The notes: generated by a model from the sequence alone, not told the origin. Shown: positions 23,569-36,163, counted from the first letter of the stretch. The stretch: DNA of 64,000 nt from Eremophila alpestris peregrina (GCA_009792885.1 WMCF01000033.1:2111344-2175343), one strand, 5' to 3'. Numbers and translations: made by a program.

Positions 23569-26500
23569 CTGTGGGGTTTGACAGGGTAACACTGTGATTT
23601 ATATGAAGTATGGGAACTTTTTACTTCAGCTTTCCATTAAAAAAAAGATATACACACACTGACAGACCCTATTTAGCATTTGATTTCATACTGCAAATAC
23701 TGTCTGCCTGTCCAGCTGCGATTTCTGACACCACCCCCAAGTCTCACTTGTGCTGAGCAACAGCAACATCTTGCCTGTAACATGTCTACTCCATGCACAT
23801 TATTTGAAACTCAGAAAATAATTACCAATTATAAAGTACTTTTCAAATACTTTATACAGAAAGGCCAGGTTTCATATTACAAGACAGTTCTTACCAAACT
23901 TTAACACCTAGTTACCAAGCATTTCCTTTGCCTTGGTTTCCTTCTAATTCCCATCTTTTGCGTCATTCAAAGCACTCATATTGCCCACACCTTGTCTGTA
24001 ATTCAGCAAACACCTTCAGCCTTGCAAGGGGCCAAGGGATGCTGCCATGGAATGCAGCTGCCTCTGCTTTTGCCAACTACTTCACTCTCAGTCTCTATTT
24101 TCATGCCTGCATAAAATTGTCTGCAAATAGCTAGGAAACTGGGCAGGGAACAGATCCAGCTGTAAATAAAGGGTTTCTTCAGCTGTACCAGTTTACTCCA
24201 AGACCAATAGCATGAACAATGGTATGTTAGGAATAGAAGACCAGGAAGACAGCTGGATTTACTCTTTCAGTACAGTGTTAGCTTTTACAAGCTTTAAACA
24301 CCCATTAAAATATTAAGATGTTGCTTCACTATAGGTTTATCCTGCTGTTGAAAAATTAAGTATTTCCCTTTCAGCTGTAACTTCTGTCCCCTCCCCTCAT
24401 TGTGGGTCTTGCACAATGGGCTGCAGCCTGTGGGAACTGAGCTGAAGCTTTAACCAATACAAAACACACTGACAGGTTCTCTGTTAATGTAGATGAGGTC
24501 ACTGTGTGATGCAGAAGTTCTAGTAAGAAGGTGTGCATAGGATGACAGGATTTCTTGTTGGGATTGGTAGTAAGGAGTTATTCACTTACACCAGTCACAA
24601 ATCCACACCATTAGGCTACAATTATGTAGCTCCTCAGGGCATGAGATCTATCATTTTTACAGCAGCCAGCAAACTGTAGCCCAAGTCTGCTGTAATCTGA
24701 CTTTGCATTAACCAGCCAATATGAAAGTATCCAAAGCATCACCATTCTCTTCTACTGGGACAGGACAAGCCATGCATAAATTTTGTCTCACACTTTGTTG
24801 CACGGTCTCAGCACTACAGGAGACACCTGGTGGGCTGCACTTATGATTTCCTATGGGGAAAGGGAAGCCTGTGTCAATGGGAAGTTTATGGGGCTGGATG
24901 GAATCCACCCCAGGCTCCTGAGGAAGCTGATGGAGTGCACACAGAGACACTTCCAACCTTCTTCCAGCAGCCCTGGCTGCCTGGGATCTCGAGATCCCAG
25001 CTGACTACAAGATAGCAAATGTGATGCCAGTGTAGAAGAGGGGCTGGAAGAAGGATCAGACCTGTCAGTCTGACTTTGGTGCCAAGGGAGGTCATGGAGC
25101 AGATCCCCTCAAACACCATCACACAGTATGTGCTGGACAAGCAGGGGGTCAGGCCAGGCCAGCACAGGTTTGTGAGAGGCAGGTCCTGCTTCATTGACCT
25201 GATCTCCTGTGACAAGATGACCTGTTTGGTGGGTGAGGGACAGGCTGAGACTCCATCTACCTGGACTTAGGTAAAGCCTTTCACACTATTTACCACAGTA
25301 TTCTGACTAATATTACATTATTTCCTACTCCTCTTTTTACCTCACTTTTCCTGTATTCTTCTATACTGGAATGAATCTTCTTCACTGTTTTTGTTCATTC
25401 TTTTATCCCATTCTTTCTTTTTCCCAGATCATGTTTTACCTTTGCACTTCTTTTTCCTGCTGTTGTTCTCCCTTCTCAATTGCTCTGCCTGCCTCTCTTG
25501 CTGTGCATTGGCACTTGAAAGAAAATACCCTCAGTCAGCAGCTGAGCTCTCAGTGTCTAGAAACAAAACCCAACTGCAGGGGACAAAATGCTGCAGCTCC
25601 CAAGCTTCCCAGAAGGGACAGTTCCCTGGATGTCACCACAGAGCTTTCTCTACACCAGATCAGCTTGGAATGTGAATTTAATCCTTTTTAGCTTCTCATT
25701 AAGAGGTACAGGAGCAGTCTGAAACTCTCCATCCTACACTCTTCTCTGATTGCGAGAATGCAAAGAAACAATCCTATCTCTTTCCTCAAATCACTTCATC
25801 TCCCACTTGCTGGCAATCTGCACTAAGCCATCTTTTTCCCAGAAAAGGATCAAGTATTTTTCTCTGCTGAATGAATGTCGGTTCTTTTACCTACAACCTG
25901 AAACTCTCTCCAACAACACTGTGCAAATGAGTGTTTTCTCACCTCCTTGTGTGCCACAGTTAGAGAGTTCATCTGAATAAGGACAATATGCATAAAGAAG
26001 TCCTCACGTATTGGGGAACACTGCCTATTTTTCACATTAAACTGTTGGAACAGATTCCTGAAGTTACTGTAACAAGCAACTTCCAGGAACATCTGGCAAG
26101 TCTTTTAAAATGACAGAACAATACCCTGAAGTTAGAAAGCAGGGCTGAGTTCTCAAGTAGCTTTCCAACATGCTGATTTAAACCACCTCCAACCTTGACC
26201 CCAGCACACAATCTAACCAGGGTCAGGGAGCTCACATCACCAGGCACCAAACCCTGGAGCCTGCCTGTGCTTGGTACCATCCAACCTTCCCAGCAGTGCA
26301 GTTCAAAGAGCAGGGGTACCCTGGGAAATCTAACATTAAAGAAACAGTCCACCAGTTGCCACTGAAGCAGCACCAAACTCAAGCCTGGCAGGTGTCCCAC
26401 AGAGTTCCAGAACCAGTAATTTCAACCAGTGGAAAGTATGTTTTTGTCTGGTTTTTTTCCTTCCTTCAAAATCATCCCAGAGCCTCTCTGCAACTTAGTT

Positions 26501-28423
26501 CCCATAACTAAACATTTTTTCATATATTTCACTAAAGCATTTGTAATGGGACAAACAGGAATAAGGAATGCACATGTCGTTACCACTAACATTACTGAAC
26601 TTTTCCCTTCTAAACATACAACCAGAAATCCTGAAAAGTCACAGAAAATGAGGGTAATTGTAAAACACCTCAAAAGAAGAGGGCCTGGGAAATTATGTGG
26701 ATGAGCTCAAATAAAGCAGAGAATTGTGTGAAAAGTGCACATTTAAATTTAACATAAACATTAATTTTAAATTAGTATTATTGAGGAAGCAGTGCAGAAA
26801 GAGATCATGCCATAAGAGAAACAGAGAAGTGGAAGTGCTGACAGACTTGTACAGCAAAAGCTTGTTGTAGCAGAAAACAGGGAGTATTGGGAGTATTCCA
26901 GACTGTACTAAAGGTTAGAATGAGAGCTTAGGAACAGGATACTGGCTGCAGCATTTTGCATGAATTGGAACATTCTACTACTAGGCTACACACTGAAGAG
27001 TTACAGCACTTAAAATGGCTATTAAAAAAGAAACAAAAGAACTTCTGCAATACAAAGAGAAGCAAATCATCTGTGTATGAACAAAATCATTTGAGAAAAC
27101 AGTGGCATGACTGGTATTTAGCATAACTGATACATTCTGGAAACCAGCATGCAACTGGTTAATATGATTGATCTTGTCTAGTATTTCTCACTCTTTCTCA
27201 CACTTGGGGAGAAAATGCAAAATTTTTGTATTTTTTGCAAACCTCTGCTCAAGAAAGACAAAAACTTCATGAACAGAATGTCTTTCATTTATCCTATGAA
27301 ACATCATGTTCACAAAGGATATAAACTATGAAAAATGCAGGCTCCTCAGGAAAAACATAAGGACACATGCAAACAACAGGATACACTTGAAAGTATCAGA
27401 TTTTATGAGCCTCCTGAAGCAATACCACACTATGATACAGTACACAAATATTCAAGAGCTGCCAAACCAACAGGAAGCAAAGAAACTGGAAAAAGAAGCT
27501 AGGAAATTAGGGATCCCTTGCATCATTTTTGGATGGATAATCCACCATAATGTCCAAAAATAAACTCTACTTGAAGATAACTAATCCACTCCTTATTTAC
27601 AGGCACTTCTTTCTACACAGAACTGCAGTTCTCCTGTGAAGGACAGGACAAGGGGTGTGGGGAAGGGGACCAGTGAGAAAGAGCTGGCCCAGGCTCTGCT
27701 CTATCCCAAAATACTTCCAGACCAAGAAGTCCATTCCTCCTCCTGGAAAACAGCTGTCTCCTTTTGTTACCCATTTGCCTTGCAGCTCAAGCAGCAGCAG
27801 TTTATGCTACTGAGGGTACCTGGCTTTGGTGAGGGGCTCTTAGGAATACTAACAAATAAATCTTTTCATGCATTTAGAAATTCACAGGACCTTTGCTTGA
27901 AAAACTAATTTTGTTGGGTTTGGAGTCAGTGCAGACAACTGAAAGCCATGCAACTGTTATTACAGCTCTGGTTAGTTATGCCTATTACATCTTGAATTAC
28001 ATGACCATATACCCTTCTCCTTCTCCCCCTCCCCCCCTCTTCTTGCAACAAATGGTAGCTTTTCCAGTGCTCCTTTAATCCTGGAAGAACAATTGGCAGG
28101 ACAAAGAATATTGTTTTCTGAACTAAAAAAAGGAGCTGAAGCACATTTACATAATTACATTTGTTTGGGAATGTGACTTGATTAAAAACCAGGAATTCAC
28201 AAGGATCCCCAAAAGCTCTAGAGAAAACATCTTTTCTTTAACCTGACTATTTGTGCTTCCATTAAATGCCTCCCCACTTTCATTCGCAGGCCAGGAGCAG
28301 AAGTTACTTTGACAATTACAGGCAAAGGAATAAACAATGTATTTGGAGTGAGACACAAATACCCAGCTAACCTGAAGAACAGCAGGCACTATGAGGAAAA
28401 ACACAAAATCAGGGGATTCTTAC
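23569..28423 (-). other. MLLT10: MLLT10 intron, 4.9 kb, with CR1
   Basis: It contains a CR1 reverse-transcriptase fragment at 24870-25308 in antisense orientation to MLLT10. A C-rich run (CCCCCTCCCCCCC) lies at 28024-28037. The rest is AT-rich with nothing recognised. Confidence 0.85.
24870..25308 (+). mobile_element. CR1 LINE fragment, reverse transcriptase region
   Basis: Plus-strand reading frames match the CR1 ORF2 reverse transcriptase. GLDGIHPRLLRKLM (from about 24889) corresponds to the GPDGIHPRVLREL block. PADYKIANVMPV corresponds to PEDWKKANVTPVF. EVMEQIPSNTITQYV and FVRGRSCFIDLIS correspond to the VMEQ..LNTI..HV and F.KGRSCL.NLI blocks. YLDLGKAFHTI at about 25257 is the catalytic motif A (YLDFSKAFDTV) with its second Asp changed to His. 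Frames shift between these blocks and stops are present, so it is dead. Neither the 5' nor the 3' end of the element is present. Confidence 0.92.
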
Positions 28424-28782
28424 CTGTTATTCAGCGTGGTTGGCAGAGGATGCGTTGCATTGGGTGGCACGGTCGCATGAGTGAGAGAAGGGTTCTGTGA
28501 TATTGTAGCTGGGGTCTGAATGACCCCATTTAAAGCCCCTACAATTCCATTGATTGCCAGCTGGCTGGCTGGCAGCGCTCCAAGGATTCCACCCACAGCC
28601 GGCACTGCAGGAATGGTGGAGGTTACAGTCTGCATGCCACTAGCCAGTGCCCCCACTGTCACACCATTGACCTGCTGAACTCCGGGCACTGCCGAGCCCT
28701 GCTGGGCCGGGCTCTGCCCAGCAGGCGGTGGAGTGGAGAGCGCTGATGAACTGCTGGTGCTTTGTCCGCTGGAGGTTATCTC
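28424..28782 (-). CDS. MLLT10: MLLT10 exon: Ser/Pro and Val/Ala/Gly-rich segment
   Basis: The largest MLLT10 exon in the window, at 359 bp. It reads EITSSGQSTSSSSALSTPPP, then AGQSPAQQGSAVPGVQQVNG, a hydrophobic low-complexity run with GALASGMQ and GILGALPASQLAINGIVGAL, and ends PPNATHPLPTTLNN with a split Ser codon. These blocks align with human AF10 with few changes from memory (for example human GIIGALPGNQLAINGIVGAL). The acceptor is minus-strand TTTTGACACCAG and the donor AACAG|GTAAGA. No folded domain is known here; the segment follows the leucine zipper. GC content is clearly higher than in the surrounding introns. Confidence 0.96.
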
Positions 28783-28907
28783 CTGGTGTCAAAACAAACA
28801 ACAAAGCCCTCTCAGCTGCAGAAAACTTCACCTAACACCACACTGCAAGGGCTGGGATGAGTTAACTTGTAACAAGTTTAGGTTTAGAAGAAAGAAATAA
28901 AAATTAC
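28783..28907 (-). other. MLLT10: MLLT10 intron, 125 bp
   Basis: A very short intron between CAG|GTAATT at 28907 and CACCAG ending at 28783. It contains only splice signals that I can recognise. Confidence 0.9.
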
Positions 28908-28996
28908 CTGATTTAATACAGGAAGAGAATTGTCCGGTAAGAAACTGTTTCCCAGATGAGGGCTTTTACTGCTGTTCAAGGAATCAGTGCTAGGTG
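28908..28996 (-). CDS. MLLT10: MLLT10 exon: Ser-rich linker
   Basis: An 89-bp exon. It completes a split Pro codon and then reads PSTDSLNSSKSPHLGNSFLP and DNSLPVLNQ, ending in phase 0. Human has TTDSLNSSKSPHIGNSFLPD and NSLPVLNQ from memory. The acceptor is AATTACTTTAG and the donor CAG|GTAATT on the minus strand. It is a short linker between the leucine-zipper exon and the Ser/Pro-rich exon, with no known domain. Confidence 0.95.
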
Positions 28997-29402
28997 CTAA
29001 AGTAATTATTTCAAAAAACACACAGTGGTTAAATTTCTGTAACATGCAAAAAGATTCAGAATAATTATTTCAAAATTATGACAAAGCTAAACAGAAAATG
29101 TAAAGTCAACTTTAAAATCACTGCTGAATAGTAAAATATTAACTAAGTAATTGATGAATCAATAGATTCAAACAGATGTGCTCCAAACTGAAGTAAAAGA
29201 GAAACTGCACTGAAACAAGTAGTAATGTTTCAGAAAAATAAACAGTTGATGTTTAAACATTTAGCACATCAGCAAATACTTGGTCTATATTCATCCTACA
29301 TTTATATTCATCTCCCATCAATGGCATGTGTGGATGAAATAGATATTTCATATAAATACATGTTCAAATTACTTTGACACTTTAATAATCCCCTCTACTT
29401 AC
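28997..29402 (-). other. MLLT10: MLLT10 intron, 406 bp
   Basis: AT-rich. Donor GCAC|GTAAG at 29402 and acceptor CTTTAG at 28997. Nothing else seen. Confidence 0.9.
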
Positions 29403-29591
29403 GTGCTTGTACTGGGAAGGCATGTACTTGATGAGAAGGGCTGGGATTTGAAGTTATTGTTGGAAAGGGCACTGAAAGCTGTGCATTGAGAAGCTGCAGT
29501 CGCTCCTTCTTTGCAGTCAGATTCTTTATCTGCTCTTCCAACCGCCTGTTTTCAACTTGAAGTTGGTGCAATGATTTAAGCATTCCTAAAA
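29403..29591 (-). CDS. MLLT10: MLLT10 exon: leucine zipper of OM-LZ
   Basis: A 189-bp exon. It reads ILGMLKSLHQLQ, then the zipper LHQLQVENRRLEEQ, IKNLTAKKERLQLLNAQL, and a tail SVPFPTITSNPSPSHQ. Five leucines recur every seven residues (in HQL, RRL, KNL, ERL, AQL), as expected for the coiled coil with which AF10 binds DOT1L. Together with the octapeptide motif in the upstream exon it forms the OM-LZ region. That region is needed for H3K79 methylation and is retained in the leukaemic KMT2A and PICALM fusions in people. The zipper core matches human essentially residue for residue from memory. The acceptor is TCTTAG. A second AG six bases downstream could also be used in frame and would replace Ile-Leu-Gly by Arg. 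Confidence 0.97.
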
Positions 29592-30150
29592 CTAAGACAA
29601 GAATGCACACGTTATATTCCACAGCCACATTTAATGAACAAGTAACGTCTTCATTCAGTTTGAAATTCTGCTTTACATTAAGACTAGCATATCTGTGAAA
29701 TTATAAAATTATTACAGATGTCTGAATTTTAGTGGAAAGATTTAAGATTAACCTTGAGTAATTTAAATTGCAGAAAAACAGTTGACAGCATGTTGTGACA
29801 GTAATTTTGGAATACCTCTACAGCCTGGCTTAAATACTGATGGAGTAGTAGCATCATTAGGGCCAGCATACATTTTAAGCAAACAGCAGTGTGTGGTGAC
29901 TTAGCCCCAAATCAGAATATAGAAGCAGTAGCATTTTAGAAGCACAGGGTAACTGCATAGCTGGGAAAAATATAGTTCAGCTGCAGTATTAGGAACTGCA
30001 AACCTTATAAAACAGAGATGTTTGACAAGAATATGCTCAGCCAACAGTACAGGCAACCAACAACATTTATATAAAACAACCAAGCTTACGAAAAGGCAGT
30101 TTTTGTGATTTGATGACTTGCACAGTGACTCACTAATGTACAGAAACAAT

Positions 30151-30260
30151 GGAAACCCGAAGCGCTCCCAGGTGCAGCTGTCCCAGCGCACCTTGCGGGG
30201 AGCTGCGGCGGCGATCTCGGAATCCCCCAGCAGGGAGCACTCTGCGAGCACCGCTCCTAC
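30151..30260. promoter_or_regulatory. Small intronic CpG-rich patch
   Basis: About 110 bases with ten CpG dinucleotides by hand count, including a CGGCGGCG core near 30207, inside an intron that otherwise has almost none. It could be an unmethylated regulatory element or a recently inserted GC-rich sequence. Reading frames cross it on both strands but none resembles a known protein. A regulatory role is inferred from composition only. Confidence 0.35.
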
Positions 30261-30400
30261 CCCCCTCCACCACAGCCAGGGCACCACCTTCCCCACTGAC
30301 CTGGCTTTTACCAAGCACTTTTCTCAGACTCCCATTTGGTTTCAGAACTTGCATTTCCCAACCAGTACCGGAGTGTGACTGTAAAGTCACACAGGGATAG

Positions 30401-30435
30401 CCTCCTTTTTTTTTTCTTTTTCTTTTTTTTTTTTT
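30401..30435. repeat. Polypyrimidine run
   Basis: CCTCC followed by about 30 bases of T broken only by two C residues. A simple repeat, read as poly-purine on the MLLT10 sense strand. Confidence 0.9.
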
Positions 30436-31439
30436 AATTCTAAATTGTATTTGTTTAACATGACCTCTGGAGCTACTACAGACATAAGTCTACTGGTATA
30501 GGCACATCTGGTCATTTCCCAAGGATTTAGCTTTTATCCCTCCTCTTCAAGTACATACAAAGGAACCCTCAGTGAGCTCAAATGAGATGCAATAAGACTT
30601 AGCTAAACCTGTCCTCCAGCTATCATGTTTAAAGGATTATCCCTGCATGAATTTCCTCACAATTAGCATTTTTGTCAGGATACCATTCATAAAAATACTA
30701 ACTAGATACCTCTTTACACTACCAATGAGAAGAATAATGCATTCAATAAAATATAACACAAACCATAACCTGGAATAAAATAAATTTTTCAACATATTCA
30801 GTGATTGTCTTTGATACTGATACATTGCTGACTATGGAGATTCACATGACCTACTGATCACTTATGCTTTTAAAATATTCGTTCTTGGACTATTCCACTC
30901 TATTAAACATGAGAAAATAATAATTTGCTTGCTTTAGGAACTTACAAGAAAGGCAGAAGATAATAAAGACACAAACATCCAGTAGGACACCTGCCTAACA
31001 TTTGTAAATATTTTCTTTTCAAACAGCAACTGAAGTAGGAAAAGTCAGATTTAAAAATAAAAAATAGAACAATAAAAAATTATTATGCCAATTTTTATCA
31101 CACAATATAAATAAAAATGCGAAACTGTACTACAATATTTACAGTAGTAGATCTAAGAGTCCAGAATTATTTTCCAAACTCTGCAAATGGACCTGCAAGT
31201 TACTTTCTCTTGCATGACACAATTTCCCTATCTATAAAACTGTAGATAATTATAGAAAAGTCTTTAGTAATTTACTGATGCCACATGCTGCACTAAGAAC
31301 TATGCTAGAACTGTACACCACAGTTATATTTCAATTCACAACAGAAAATAGATTTTATTAAAATTCTTGGACAAGCACAAAATAGCAGTTCTGAGTAACA
31401 GTTGGCAAAAGTCATAATAAACAGATTGTGAGTACTTAC

Positions 31440-31594
31440 TGTCACTGGGGGTGCCTTGCTCTAATAAAAACTGTTGTCCTTCACTCCACTGCCTCTCCAG
31501 AAGCTGTTCTATGCTGGATGCTACTGGGGGCAAATTTTCCCCACAACCATTCCCTGATTGATCATAGCGAATCTGCAAGCTGCTCACAGGGGAT
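31440..31594 (-). CDS. MLLT10: MLLT10 exon: octapeptide motif of OM-LZ
   Basis: A 155-bp exon. It completes a split Arg codon and reads SPVSSLQIRYDQSGNGCGE, then NLPPVASSIEQLLERQW, SEGQQFLLEQGTPSD and one base of a split codon. EQLLERQW is the AF10/AF17 octapeptide motif, which with the zipper exon makes up OM-LZ. Human has SSLQIRYDQPGNSSLENLPP from memory; the bird's main differences are the Gly-Asn-Gly-Cys-Gly stretch. Acceptor TTCTCAACAG and donor GACA|GTAAGT. The split codon joins with TT of the next exon to give Ile, as in human. Confidence 0.97.
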
Positions 31595-34500
31595 CTGTTG
31601 AGAATATTGCAATTTATTGTTTAAAGAAAAAGATGAAAGGAAATGTACTAGAAAAAGGCTGCTGAAATTTCTTATCTTCTATCAGCTCTTAGCACCTACA
31701 TATCTTATGCTTCCAAGACTAAGTTAATTCATCAAAATCACCAAGAACTCCTGGTTCTCACTGCCAGGGCTTTAATAAAAGAAAGAAATATTATTACAGT
31801 GTGAGAATTTATACTGAGAAAGCACATAACCTCTTCTTGCATACAGACTAACAATACAGTATCTGACAAAAATTGAATTAAATTATGTAACACACACTTC
31901 TACAGCAGGAAACCATTATAATGTGGATACACAGGACACCAACTTCGGGGGCAAAAAAAACAACCCACATGGAACTTCAAACCCTTCCCTGAGAAAACTG
32001 GGAAAAATAAAATCAATTTATTAAAATCATTACATAGAAAGGCCATATATAATCCCACTGCCTAACTTGTTCTAAAAACAGTCATGCAAATCTGGATTTT
32101 TGAAGGACTACACGAAAATATGATTTCACAAGGGATGCAATGCAAGTTAGAAGTTATCCTCTGCCTGTACTGTGAACACTTAATATACCTCCTTTTTTAC
32201 TCATGATCACACACAGTTCAAAGAATAATCCCCTTGCCACATGTCTTTTCTCATTCAGGAGAAAATTAAATATTTAGCACACAGCCACTGTGAAGGCTGG
32301 CTACCTCTCAGGCCCTAGGAGAAGGCTTCTTTTGCACTGAATGGGGCACAATTTAACTTGTGAGCAAAGCCAGATGTTCAGTGCATTTCTGACTCAGGTT
32401 TCTGCTCTCATGTATGCATGGTCCCATTCCTCCTACAGGACCAACACCAAAGGCCAGTAAAAGCTGGTTCTTGGTTTTGTTGTTGGCTGTTGGGTGTGTG
32501 TGTGTGTGTTAATCAATTCCAGTGAGCTCAGATTCTCAGGTATTGTTTATTACTGCAAGCAATTGGTGCCATCACGGGATCACAGCCGTACTGCTCCACC
32601 CATGGTGCAAACTTAGCAACAAAACCACCACAGTCCCAGTACAGGACAACACAGAGAGCTCAGGAAATCAGTGTGTTAATTATGATTACCGTAATAAGCA
32701 GTGGTCACAGCACATTAGCTACCTAATGACTGTGGAGCGTTTTGTAGGCACCAGAGCAAAGCGCATTTTACGATTTTTACGAGAAAAGGTTTTAAGTAGG
32801 TGACTTAAGAGCTCTGTTAAGTATTTATAAATAATTCCTCTTTTGCATACAGGAAGAAAGGAAAGCACTTGTTAAAACAAAAAGCCCTGAAGAATGGGTA
32901 ACCAAGGTAGTGTTTTTTGACACGAGATGACAACTCAACAGCATGTAACAGTTCAGCACAGATAGCAAAAGCAGTCCTAAAACTCACTGCTAACACGATG
33001 TGCTGAAGCAGTAAGAAGGAAAGTTTATGCAGGAACATTCTATACAGAGGTACTACACTTACATTTCACACGAACAACCCACTCAAAAAAAAAACCCCAA
33101 ACCAAAACAAAATCAAAATCAGAAAACAAATACATAAAACCACTGAACAATTCCCTCAGAAACTTCTGTCTGCATGTTCCTGAGCAGCAGACAATGCTAC
33201 CCTAACAGATTTCCCTTTTGAATTATAAATCAGCAACAAAATTCCTGTTGGGCTTTGGACTACTTCCTATCAATTCTGAAAAGGCAGAAACAAAGCAGTA
33301 CGTGATGGTATAACCTCTGCAATCACTCACTGGAAGCCTGTACAAGAGAAGGATAAAAAAAAAAAAATAAAATCTAGATTTCTGTGTATTGCAACATTAC
33401 TCAATTTCTCCTATTCCAACTGAACCCCTAGCTCATCCTGTAGACGGGATATAGTTCCTGCATGCTAGGGTTGAATCTTTATTCCAAATAGTATTTGCTC
33501 AGAGTTTCAAAGAGGATTATAAATGTGCTGTCTGGACTGGTCCAATCCTGCCACAGAGATGAGAACCCTGTTTCACAGCTAGCCTGCTTTCACAACTGGT
33601 TTTGGATTAAGTTTGGTACAGCTACTCACACTATAGAGCATTAATTAGAAGCAATACTGCATTTAAATATAAGCATACATACAGATTTCACTGCAGGTAT
33701 TACATAACACATTTTTAAATCTAAGGTTAAGTACGGGGTAAAAAAAAGTTTAAGTACTACCTTGGGAAAAGCAGCAATTCCTTTGCAAAATGGAAACAGG
33801 TCACATATACCAGGTATATTTATATTTCTCATATATATATTAAAAGTTAAAATACGACAGCTTAAACATCAAAGCTGTGGTTATATTGGGGTACAGAGAT
33901 ATAACAATGTGAATTGGAAATGACCATACAAGCTCATGAGGCACATATGTCTTCTGCGAAGAGCTGCAATCAGCTGCGTCATCAAGAGCAAACAAATGTT
34001 CTGCAAGTGTTTTTATTTTAAGCAACTCGCTTAAAATCACATGGTTCCCTCGGAGAACTGTGTTATTTATGTATCTCATAAGCTTCAAAGGGAACAGAGT
34101 CAGAACCCGCAGCTACATAATTTTAATAGATAAAGCAGGTAACATTCGGAATTGCAAAGTTTCCAGATAGCAGATTTTTTTAAGTTTGCTTTTTATTCAC
34201 AATAAACCAAATTTTAAGTAGCCAGAGTTACTAATTTACTGAAGTGGGGAAGGTGGGGAGTTACCCACACATTTTAGAAACCCTGACATACGTGTAATGT
34301 TTTCTGTCTTGCAAACCAGGGGTGAAATTCCCTGACTGCTTAACTTAACTGAATGAGTAGGTTTTCTGAATTTTTTCCATGCTAGGTCTTCCAGACTAAG
34401 TTTTTCCATCTTTCAATTCTGTTACTACAGCACCAATTTCTCCTCCTTGCTTTCTCTCACACCACCCCCATCCCCTCCCCCGCTTTTGGGCTTGTTTTTG

Positions 34501-36090
34501 AACAACCCTGCCAAGCAAAATCTCCCTCCTCTTTGCAAAGTGCCACAGCTTCCACACGCTGCAGGAAGCTTTTCAATTGTGGACTGAGGTGGCCTTTGTA
34601 TCATCCAGTTCTCCTTTAGCATCCCCATCAAAACCAGTTGGTATTTCACCATGCTGCAAGTACAGGACTATGTATACCCTGAACACACACACTCTGTGGA
34701 AGCATCATATTTAAGAAGTTTGCCTTCCCAAGTATTTGGCCAAAAGACAGACTGAACACAGCTAAGCCCAATGCAAATCATGCAAAGACCAGGTCTTTGC
34801 ACATTAACTAAGAAGGCATTAAAACTCATAATTACTCACACAACACGTATGCATAAGAGGACTACTTAATATAAAATCAAAACTTCTGGAATTTCCTAAT
34901 TGCTGAGCATTTCCCTCTGCAAAATTCTCTGAAATTCCTTGTCTGTATAGACCAATTTATATGCTAATATAAGTATACATATTTATGCTAAGAATACTGT
35001 CTAAACTAAATTGTAAATTCTCTATTTATTATTTTAGAAGCAACACATACTGGAAAACTTAAAAACAAGTTCATGACTAGGTAATAACACCTAAGTATTA
35101 TAATGGATAATCTCATCCCATCCAGCAAGATGTCTTTTGATTAATTAAGGAATATAATACAAGATCAACAACACCAGGCATGTACATTAAATTATCTAAT
35201 TTGGAGTTATTTGTTATAAATTACCATAATAAACACATGCTATAGCAATAAAATCCATTATTATAATGCTATTTCTGTGTAACAAGCATTTTTAAGCTAT
35301 CCTAAAATCTTTTTCAGGATAAATCTTTTTTTTCAGATAAATCTTTTTAATTGTAAAAAACACAGTAATAGCACCATAAAATCTAACTCATATTGGATCC
35401 AGTATGGAAAATAAAGCCTTCTAAAACAAAGATATACTTAAAGTATATAGAAAATATTACTCAAATATTTGAAACATAACACTGAAATTTTAACAGCAAA
35501 TATTTTAAAACAAAATACAGTTTCAGCAGAATTATTATCTCAAAGTCTTTTAGCAAATGTGAATTGCAACAGAACAAAAAATACTTTTTTCTATAGAGAA
35601 TTGCTTCCAATTTTGAAGTTGTGAGGGAAAAGGAAAAAAATATTTGCTTGGACACCATGTTATTCTTGTGATCACTGTTAAGTATATGGGATTTTGAAAT
35701 TTTTGCAAATGTTACTAAACTAGGATTGTGGTAACGAATCTGAGGAGATAAGCAGTACATACATATTAAATGACAGATAAATCCTTCTAAGGCAAGACTC
35801 CATTTCTTAAGTAAGGAAGTAAACTAACTTACCTACAAACTTTAATTTGTAAACCTAATTTCAGTTGATACAAAGGTAAATTTCAGCACAATTTTAGCTC
35901 TCTGGATGTATTAAGGATTTTTTTAGAAGGAAACATCAGTATAAAAATACATGTATTTATACATGTGTGTTTATATTTTTATATGTATGGGCTTTTAAAA
36001 CACTTAGGTATTGCTGGTAAAAAGACAGTGAAGTTTGGAAATGTTAAAACGTTTCCTCTGCCTGTCCTCTCCAATGTAAATAATCCTTAC
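31595..36090 (-). other. MLLT10: MLLT10 intron, 4.5 kb
   Basis: AT-rich intron. CpG is locally less depleted at 32.73-32.79 kb and 33.95-34.11 kb. It has an A/C-rich tract at 33070-33130, a short GT repeat at 32494-32510, and a 13-A run at 33357-33369. No coding or mobile element was recognised. Confidence 0.8.
33070..33130. repeat. A/C-rich low-complexity tract
   Basis: A and C dominate (CAAAAAAAAAACCCCAAACC and AAAACAAAATCAAAATC). Similar in style to the tracts at 2.05, 13.3 and 46.0 kb. Confidence 0.7.
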
Positions 36091-36163
36091 CGTGGTGAGA
36101 GGCTTCCTCTGGGTGATCCTCCTCTGCCAACAAGGCTGCGGCTGTTATCTCCGAGATCTTGAT
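36091..36163 (-). CDS. MLLT10: MLLT10 exon: Arg/Ser-rich segment
   Basis: A 73-bp exon completing a split Asp codon. It reads QDLGDNSRSLVGRGGSPRG then SLSP, with two bases of a split Arg codon. Human has DQDLGDNSRNLVGRGSSPRG from memory. The acceptor is ATTTACACTGCAG and the donor CACG|GTAAGG on the minus strand. It sits just before the octapeptide exon, in the linker leading to OM-LZ. The RGGSPRGSLSPR composition could be a Ser-Pro phosphorylation or Arg-methylation area; that is inference only. Confidence 0.95.

Larger units (their letters stand above)
29592..31439 (-). other. MLLT10: MLLT10 intron, 1.85 kb, with CpG patch
   Basis: Contains a compact CpG-rich patch at 30151-30260 and a pyrimidine run at 30401-30435. 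The remainder is AT-rich with no recognised element. Confidence 0.85.

Noticed and set aside
24708..25215. Minus-strand frames across 24.7-25.2 kb.
   Set aside because: Antisense shadows of the plus-strand CR1 reverse transcriptase fragment.
30118..30400. Overlapping frames on both strands through the CpG-rich patch, considered as a retrocopy or alternative exon.
   Set aside because: Neither strand resembles a known protein, and the nearby T run is on the wrong side to be a poly-A tail for either orientation. Kept only as a composition feature.
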